Shown here in pieces: positions 52,801 through 55,347 of a stretch of 55,347 nt of DNA. The notes under the pieces are model-generated. The model did no database searches and was not told where the DNA came from. It worked only from the letters and a program-made list of their open reading frames with translations. The DNA is from a bacterium (GTDB taxonomy: Bacteria > Bacillota > Clostridia > Lachnospirales > Lachnospiraceae). Made by a program: the position numbers and the translations under genes. Location of the stretch: positions 1 to 55,347 of the forward strand of contig JAUNGE010000020.1 in the NCBI GenBank assembly GCA_030524675.1, written 5' to 3'. The stretch's first letter is position 1. Each line of letters begins with the position of its first letter.

Positions 52801-53789
52801 ATTATGTCGATCCGAGTGGACATGAAGCAATTGATTTTGAAGGGATAAATAACAGTACTCCAATTCCTGATTTGAATGAGTTTTTATTAAGGTATCTGGA
52901 TTATGGTAAATATAAAGTTGAAGAAATAGAAAACAGGATAAAAGAGATAGAACAATTGCTTTTAATAGCTTCTGTAATGATGGCAATTGATTTTGTAAAA
53001 AATGAAGGAAAGAAGTTATCAGAACCGAAGAATTACTTGAAAGAAGCAATTGAGAACAAAGTAATGAGGGCAACTAATTTAAATGGAATAAAATGGTTAT
53101 CAGATTTGGAGAATTATTTGGTAGAACACGTTGAGTCCGCGAGAATGCTAGTTGAGTGGAGGGATTGCCATATTATTAATGAGGAAATTGCAGCTGATCC
53201 AAGTTTGTTTGGAGCTGGAATAAAGAATAATCAAAATGATTTTTCGGAAAAAATGGGAACTTTTGGACCATTGGGAAATCTTTCGGCAAATAGCTGCGGT
53301 GCGGTTGCGGTGCACAATACATTATCAAATTTAGGATATGATATACCATATAGTACTACAATCAGGAATTTTAATAGAGACTGGCGAGAGTCTACAGTGT
53401 TTGGAGGAATACTAGGTTCAGATATATTTTATGTAAATGATTATATTACTCGTTTGGGATTTGATACAAGTTATTATTTAACAGTCTCGGATCTGAGTAT
53501 GATAAAAGATGATATAGATATGTCTGAACTTTCTGATATAGTTCCTGTGAACGAGGTATCATATGTAAAGCGTCATGACGCTTATATTGCACTTTATATT
53601 TGGACCAATTCAAATGGGGAGATAGGGGGACATTATCAGGCACTACAGTATAATTCAGCAGGAGACTTGGAAGCTTTTAATGAGTTTGGACAATTTAAGA
53701 ATTTCGAAGAATTTTATGATAGTTCAAATGCAATCTTTATGATAACAATGGGGTATGATAGAAAAGAAAAATGTAATTTTATAATATGA
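43833..53789 (+). CDS. Giant secreted RHS/YD-repeat protein with peptidase-like tip
   Basis: A 3318-residue WapA-type protein. A basic Sec signal peptide (about 1-47, ending AAYAAEA) is followed by a TKPAEST-repeat linker (85-115), a beta-rich DNRLRE-like region (about 400-590), a LysM-like segment (about 743-792) and a DUF6531 entry domain (about 810-923). An acidic Asn/Glu/Asp linker (926-996) leads to some 1600 residues of YD repeats (about 1020-2650) with a His-rich insert (about 2473-2506). An Asn/Gly-rich linker (about 2656-2813) precedes the core end, RARYYSPETANFL and DPSGHEA (2993-2999). The tip (3000-3318) is AT-rich and contains SCGAVAVHNTL with Cys3155 and GGHYQAL with His3267, a papain/C39-like pair. 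The core should form a shell holding the tip; delivery to neighbouring cells is inferred from WapA. Start supported by AGAAGGAG. Confidence 0.88.
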   Translation: MERRESTKSAKRKSTGRKWSIWARIISIVLTVSLIAPQTCQLAAYAAEAVSNMPRQVDFDRPEGMTLEDIGIASGSDAEDPTKPTEETKPAESTEETKPAESTAETKPAASTTGNKKPLAETEEKEIREPEVFYEEYVDEPEGKLVRFSDTIRTYELEEGKYLSIMGGYSGLYRDEDGEIRPIDNTLVNAEGSTAGSVEEESEAEPNGTAVASASNARRAKSARRKTAQTYTNESGAMDVRLPEKITSSKGVTIEKDGYQIEMIPSDGDFSDSVVSGNAIRYSNVFEHVDVQYSLVGNSVKEDIILLEKGTRTAFSYRLKTDGLRVKQTQNSLLLYKESAETPVFTLTAPIMRDAEEEIGLGLTMSAVKKDGDYLVTLEADRGWLLDKERVYPVRIDPSINSGPEGFKVVSVSSANPGTNYLWTKPAYVGYDDGSKTGNTPSYGNTRAYFALGRADDGWNQVPRDMVIDSATFSIGQQSDWSGGASRFVFEAPDKAWNIGMTWNEQQNLTFTPVGEAVSAVGKDQMYQVDVTEIMKQWLAGTKAQYGLSMRAEVEPPSENAAQEFHHVCELLYNQDNPTYGPRLQWVWGGELPPEQPDLMDINDLEVYLNPITVPGEQTGSRITEGVLTYGLSQVGSKVTYTLKEEESGETASQGEKEAEQEKKYPDYTVEGQYSSAFNNEIKDDNWQSDPAVPGTNLELDTVYYYEVQAEGQGIEQNPETGEPQLNGETVTSEVKKTERFLLYEVKTSDILPRIAEHYEVDFSQLLKDNHMPDMLTVAGDILFIREPAEGVEPYTWSYPEKMDQILTDFLLRGRQLDCIYAFEPINMSTGNFFMEQTDAEFAELNGTFAVERSYNSIAAYFKSAFGTGWTSPFDERLMMLPDGRVFYVRGDGAGFCFTKNADGTYEAPAGYDYVLETTEELILVPKTDDSSDAEDEEAEGNTDTGNTNNENTEDSGNTQNGNTDNENTENEDTDTEEAGSEDAEEGGTENDPYEMTASTGWKLEDKEGNVCLFNCYGLLVSSTNRKGHTTTYTYEGESRLKTVTTPSGKVLEITMDEKNRITDITLPDGTILQYAYDEKDNLVSVTNPEGGVRRYEYDENHHMTAWYDENGTCVVENTYDEHGRVLRQTDALGSAAVLTYEDTYVSAKDNRGNVTRYYHGEDGRATCVVYPDGSSIQTEYNAAGRAVVRTDANGTATEYTYDDRGNVLSEKRADGSTAQYTYNEYNLPLTAADFEGNTTAFAYDELGNLLSMTDGEGNRTQYAYDELSRVVSITDANGGVISFAYDGTEAPAVSMIDSEGGVYIFTYDAMNRLLSSTDPEGNTTSHTYNANGWETETTAADGGVTQYMFSPAGDVLAITDTMDTVTEFTYDAMHNITSGTDALGNTLTYAYDENYNRISETNAKGDVTSYTYDTRNRVTAVTDAFGNTISYVLDGSGNVTETTDRRGNTEKITYHRTLYLPTVVTDALGNLTFYQYDRNGNVTKIVYPDTSSVYYRYDKAGRLVQMTAQNGLETKIGYDGNGNITTITDDETRTYHFEYDKNNRLVKTIDPLGGVTGYAYDGAGNQIQVTDANDHAAEYTYDAAGRLTEIKDALGGTVSASYDLEGRTLSVTDQNGHTTNWYYDVIGQMLAEVDAAGAITGMEYDSLGNVTKVLDALKGETAAQVDALSRVVQMTDALGGIYAYEYDENGNLCRVTMPDGDTIVMVYDAANQMVSYQDEAGVETTIEYDSMGRVVKASDTAGNVMTYEYDVSGNLIKQTDTIGRSAVYEYDTFNRLVSATGTDLATETFAYDVLDRLISVTQADGTVYSYAYDAVGNLIKTTEPGEAVYTYTYDAINRLTDKVNPLGASTAFQYDAKGNLTGTVDAEGAQTSYSYDAVDRLISYTDGRGNSTGYEYDELSRLLSQTTPEGNKEEYRYDALGNLTKVKDANGLITEYQYDVMSNLVQEISPKGAKTSYTYDKHDELTSITDAAGNMTIYTVDMNRLVTEMTQKNGGTYQYTYDAVHRLTGITTPLGLKREFTYDVADNVIKDTDNLGRTSVYEYDSMHRMTKSVNAEGGVTTYGYDIRGNQNALTNALGYTWNYQYDLVDQLTASVDPEGKATEVVYNLVGEIASITKPGERTTRFSYDKNYNVTAVTDPKGYLYSYTYDKDNRLTGTRNPLGETETVVYDAGNRVTSVTDRMGLTESYTYDPHGNILSVKAANGLITRFGYDILDNLVKVTLPSHLTAAYTYDVMGNVTSTTDTMQRTTKYTYDLEGNMTSLTDAGGRKEQMVYDMGGRLTGYTSNGENTIRYDYDRLNALIEKSYEDVRDPEKKEGVLYAYDAMGQRVSMMDRSGESKYEYDSLGRIIKVISGSGEVTEYAYDGCDQLESITYADGKKVSYEYDKNDNLTRVTDRTGAVTTYVYDAINRVTEIHRPNGVSTYNTYNARDQIVDMKNICDDCEWVISEYQYTYDDRGFIVGEDATESLYGYAWDDKHDGKHENGRHDDKYPHGGQHTNKHAKDGEYNFQIIETKRNFEYDADGKLVKATETEDRQGTYAYEFEYDDMGNRTLYKKSRNGTVQESAEYTYNLSNQMIHARVYDGKHYKNVDYTYDADGNRILQEEVKDDGTRKVEFTYEYTVENRLKAVSDKNDLLVAMAYDGDGNRIFQLNYNLHTDDDWKGNSGNGNGNNKDNKGSGNSGKALGNGTGSAAVTFLTASEESEEKNLIAAALSLFAGDETNQSENGSSESKGNKNKDKGNDGNDKNNGVGNGNGKNKNNNGNNGNGNSGNNGNNGNGNGNSGNNGNTSTGGVNDNNGNANGNTNNTGGSQNQSGILFPISGEVSELEEELIGMIRTTGKHKNYELIEYVNDVNRENTEVLLELNINGILDTAYSYGNERLTNERFTGWTGYYTYDARGSVSGVTDSEGMIWQSYRYDGFGNIIFGKPQYNNVYSYNAESYNPNMEAQYLRARYYSPETANFLTEDSWLGDITDPLTLNRYAYVKSSPLNYVDPSGHEAIDFEGINNSTPIPDLNEFLLRYLDYGKYKVEEIENRIKEIEQLLLIASVMMAIDFVKNEGKKLSEPKNYLKEAIENKVMRATNLNGIKWLSDLENYLVEHVESARMLVEWRDCHIINEEIAADPSLFGAGIKNNQNDFSEKMGTFGPLGNLSANSCGAVAVHNTLSNLGYDIPYSTTIRNFNRDWRESTVFGGILGSDIFYVNDYITRLGFDTSYYLTVSDLSMIKDDIDMSELSDIVPVNEVSYVKRHDAYIALYIWTNSNGEIGGHYQALQYNSAGDLEAFNEFGQFKNFEEFYDSSNAIFMITMGYDRKEKCNFII
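46890..51780 (+). repeat. YD-repeat coding array of the RHS shell
   Basis: Several dozen imperfect repeats of about 20-21 codons, each with a Tyr-Asp pair (typically YTYDxxNRL or YEYDxxGN). At DNA level the copies are too diverged for a simple tandem repeat, so slippage is unlikely, but the stretch will confuse short-read assembly. The repeats build the beta-sheet shell of the protein. Confidence 0.85.
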
Positions 53790-53857
53790 TGAATTAAACG
53801 AGTAATGAAAAAATTTGGATTATTATAAAAAATGTAACAAGTTATTTGAAATTTATG

Positions 53858-53894
53858 AAAAGGAGATGTTGGAGTATTATAACATCTCCTTTTT
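53858..53894 (+). terminator. Terminator between RHS gene and lipoprotein
   Basis: AAAAGGAGATGTT pairs perfectly with AACATCTCCTTTT around a 10-base loop, ending in five T. It lies 69 bases after the RHS stop and its T-run touches the AGGAGGAG site of the next gene, so the lipoprotein would need readthrough or its own promoter. Confidence 0.82.
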
Positions 53895-53904
53895 AGGAGG
53901 AGCT

Positions 53905-55203
53905 ATGAAAAGAAGTATTTTGTTGATACTGTTAAGTGTATGTATACTGTGTGCCTGCAATGGAAACAAAGAGATATATGAACCATTAAAGCTATCTTAT
54001 AAAGAGGATACTTATATATCCAGAGGAATGATTGCTGCATGTTATGATGATAAAATCTATTATTTTTCAGATGGAAATGGACAGAATGGTATCTATGTAA
54101 TGAACCAGGATGGTTCAGATAATCAACTTGTGTTGGAATGCCAGGATATACAGGGATTGCAGATATTGAATAATAAAATTTATATATCTGAACAGGAAGA
54201 GGAGGAATATAGAAGAAAAAGGACTTTTGGCCTATATAAATATGATTTGGATGAAAAACTGAGAGAAGACGTTATTCATCCTTTGATTAGGAAAAAAACT
54301 GCAAATGGATTTCCAGGAATAGGTGGCTTTTTTATTGATGAAAGTGAGAATGTGTTTCTTAATGTAAACAGCTATAATGACAAAAGAGAATGGGTAATCA
54401 AATTGATGTTTTACCAGAAGAATGACATTCAGCCATTTGGAGAAAAAGCAGTTTTAATAGCAAATTTAGAAGAAAAAAATACCAAGAAGCTGTTTTCTTT
54501 ATATCAATTAGAAAATAATTATTTTGCAAGCAGTTCAGGAAAAAAGGATCCAAAGGATTATGGACAGAATTCCTTGGACTATAAATGTATTATGGATACA
54601 TACGGATATAACAGTAAATCAGAATGTTCTTGGTGGAATGGGGATGAGTTTGCAAACAAGTGGAATCATGTTGTCAGAATATGGGGAATATATGAAAATA
54701 AAGTAATATTAACTGTTGATCATGTCCTGTTTGCGTATGATTTGGCAGATTCGGTAATTTGTGATACGCTTGTCTTCTCCAAGACAGGAAAAATTATATA
54801 TGTGAATTTAAAGGGAGATAATTTTTATGCCATTTTAGAAGAAGATACTCCATCTGTTTATAACAAAAAGAAGGATAAAAGTCACCAGATTCTATATAAA
54901 GTTACACATGACTTTTCAGATTATGATGTAGTAAAAGACTATGGCACAGATGGAAAAATGATTTATATAGATGAAGAACATCTGCTGGATTATGATGGGG
55001 AATCTATCTGTCTGTATAATATGGAGAATGGAAGAGTTGGTGAAAAAACAGGTTCCTATTTACTGGAATTTCCGTTAAAATCTTTAGGGTACCAGATTGA
55101 TGTGGCAGGGGAATGGCTGTTCATAAAGCATTACGATTACAAAAAGAAATCAAGTAAACTGGTCAAAAAAATTAATTTTTATCATGACTTAAAAAATAAT
55201 TAG
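53905..55203 (+). CDS. Lipoprotein of unknown function beside the RHS toxin
   Basis: A 432-residue protein with a lipoprotein signal, KRSILLILLSVCILCACNG, giving a lipidated Cys near residue 19. The mature part is beta-rich with repeated YYF, IYVMNQDGSDNQL, LYKYDLDEK and ICLYNMENG strands, like the propeller-type DUF5050 lipoproteins of Clostridia; I do not recognise a family with certainty. The start at 53905 has AGGAGGAG before it; the frame back to 53815 runs through the terminator. The gene is very AT-rich, like the toxin tip before it. Its place suggests an immunity or accessory protein at the cell surface, but immunity proteins are often much smaller, so this is only a suggestion. Confidence 0.65.
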   Translation: MKRSILLILLSVCILCACNGNKEIYEPLKLSYKEDTYISRGMIAACYDDKIYYFSDGNGQNGIYVMNQDGSDNQLVLECQDIQGLQILNNKIYISEQEEEEYRRKRTFGLYKYDLDEKLREDVIHPLIRKKTANGFPGIGGFFIDESENVFLNVNSYNDKREWVIKLMFYQKNDIQPFGEKAVLIANLEEKNTKKLFSLYQLENNYFASSSGKKDPKDYGQNSLDYKCIMDTYGYNSKSECSWWNGDEFANKWNHVVRIWGIYENKVILTVDHVLFAYDLADSVICDTLVFSKTGKIIYVNLKGDNFYAILEEDTPSVYNKKKDKSHQILYKVTHDFSDYDVVKDYGTDGKMIYIDEEHLLDYDGESICLYNMENGRVGEKTGSYLLEFPLKSLGYQIDVAGEWLFIKHYDYKKKSSKLVKKINFYHDLKNN

Positions 55204-55252
55204 AGAAAAACAAATATAGTTGAAATATGTAATATGTAATTTGTTACAATAG

Positions 55253-55347
55253 CGCAGTACAATAATGTGTACAGCTACAATGTAGAGTCCTAACAGACCC
55301 GCTGACGCTGAACCGGTATGCATATGTAAAGAGCAGTCCGTTGAATT
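55253..55347 (+). pseudogene. Orphan fragment of the RHS core end
   Basis: The window ends in a second copy of the RHS core end. Bases 55253-55292 match 52615-52654 of the intact gene at 35 of 40 positions, and 55293-55347 match 52749-52803 at 53 of 55. The 94 bases between (52655-52748) are missing, which shifts the frame. There is no start codon or ribosome site. The copy stops just before the place where the tip would begin, so a second tip probably follows beyond the window. Confidence 0.85.

Noticed and set aside
1-55347. tRNA, rRNA, CRISPR array, integrase or transposase genes
   Set aside because: I looked for their characteristic sequences on both strands and saw none in the window.

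Overview
The window looks like chromosome from a gut-type Firmicute of the class Clostridia, probably family Lachnospiraceae. This is inferred from a DUF5688-type gene, the many carbohydrate genes, AGGAGG-type ribosome binding sites, clean TTGACA/TATAAT promoters and the gene order plsX-acpP-rnc-smc-ftsY. No rRNA or tRNA gene was seen. The organism cannot be fixed further from the sequence alone.

Layout. (1) 1-13988: a long co-directional block. A four-carbon acid sugar kinase (DUF1537 type), an iron alcohol dehydrogenase, a DapA-type aldolase/synthase and a PdxA2-type dehydrogenase are followed by a sugar ABC importer (lipoprotein plus two permeases, no ATPase), a sialidase-fold beta-propeller protein, a nucleoside-hydrolase-like protein and a GH78 alpha-L-rhamnosidase. 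Together these suggest uptake and dismantling of a rhamnose- and acid-sugar-containing plant glycan such as a pectin fragment. (2) 14045-18965: a sodium symporter (NSS) with its own consensus promoter, a DUF5688 protein, a nitrite/sulfite reductase and cytidine deaminase, ending in a strong terminator shared with the next gene. (3) 18988-21153, minus strand: a GH105-like glycosidase. (4) 21160-22064: a gene-free stretch with a 170-bp MITE-like element and a promoter-to-terminator unit of about 290 nt that seems non-coding. (5) 22065-31607: plsX, acpP, rnc, smc, ftsY, a threonine ammonia-lyase and a ClC-family channel/antiporter. (6) 31832-35878: a MATE exporter and an hflK-hflC pair. (7) 36105-42237: a sucrose/fructoside locus with a LacI-type regulator, an atypical GH32, a PTS EIIBCA and a classical sucrose-6-phosphate hydrolase, led by a perfect consensus promoter built from a 17-bp tandem duplication. 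(8) 42308-43291, minus: L-lactate dehydrogenase.

(9) 43833-55347 is the most unusual part. A 3318-residue secreted RHS/YD-repeat protein of the WapA type ends, after a DPSGHEA core-closing motif, in an AT-rich tip with a Cys/His papain- or C39-like peptidase signature. A very AT-rich lipoprotein gene follows. The window then ends inside a second, damaged copy of the RHS core end (95 bp, with a 94-nt internal deletion). This is the layout expected of a polymorphic toxin locus with a displaced ('orphan') tip, whose next tip should lie just beyond the window.

A family of small repeats ties several regions together: a full element with terminal inverted repeats at 21284-21453, and fragments at 2774-2801 and 31715-31742. 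The last fragment creates a false N-terminal extension of the MATE gene. All functions are assigned by reading motifs; no database search was run.
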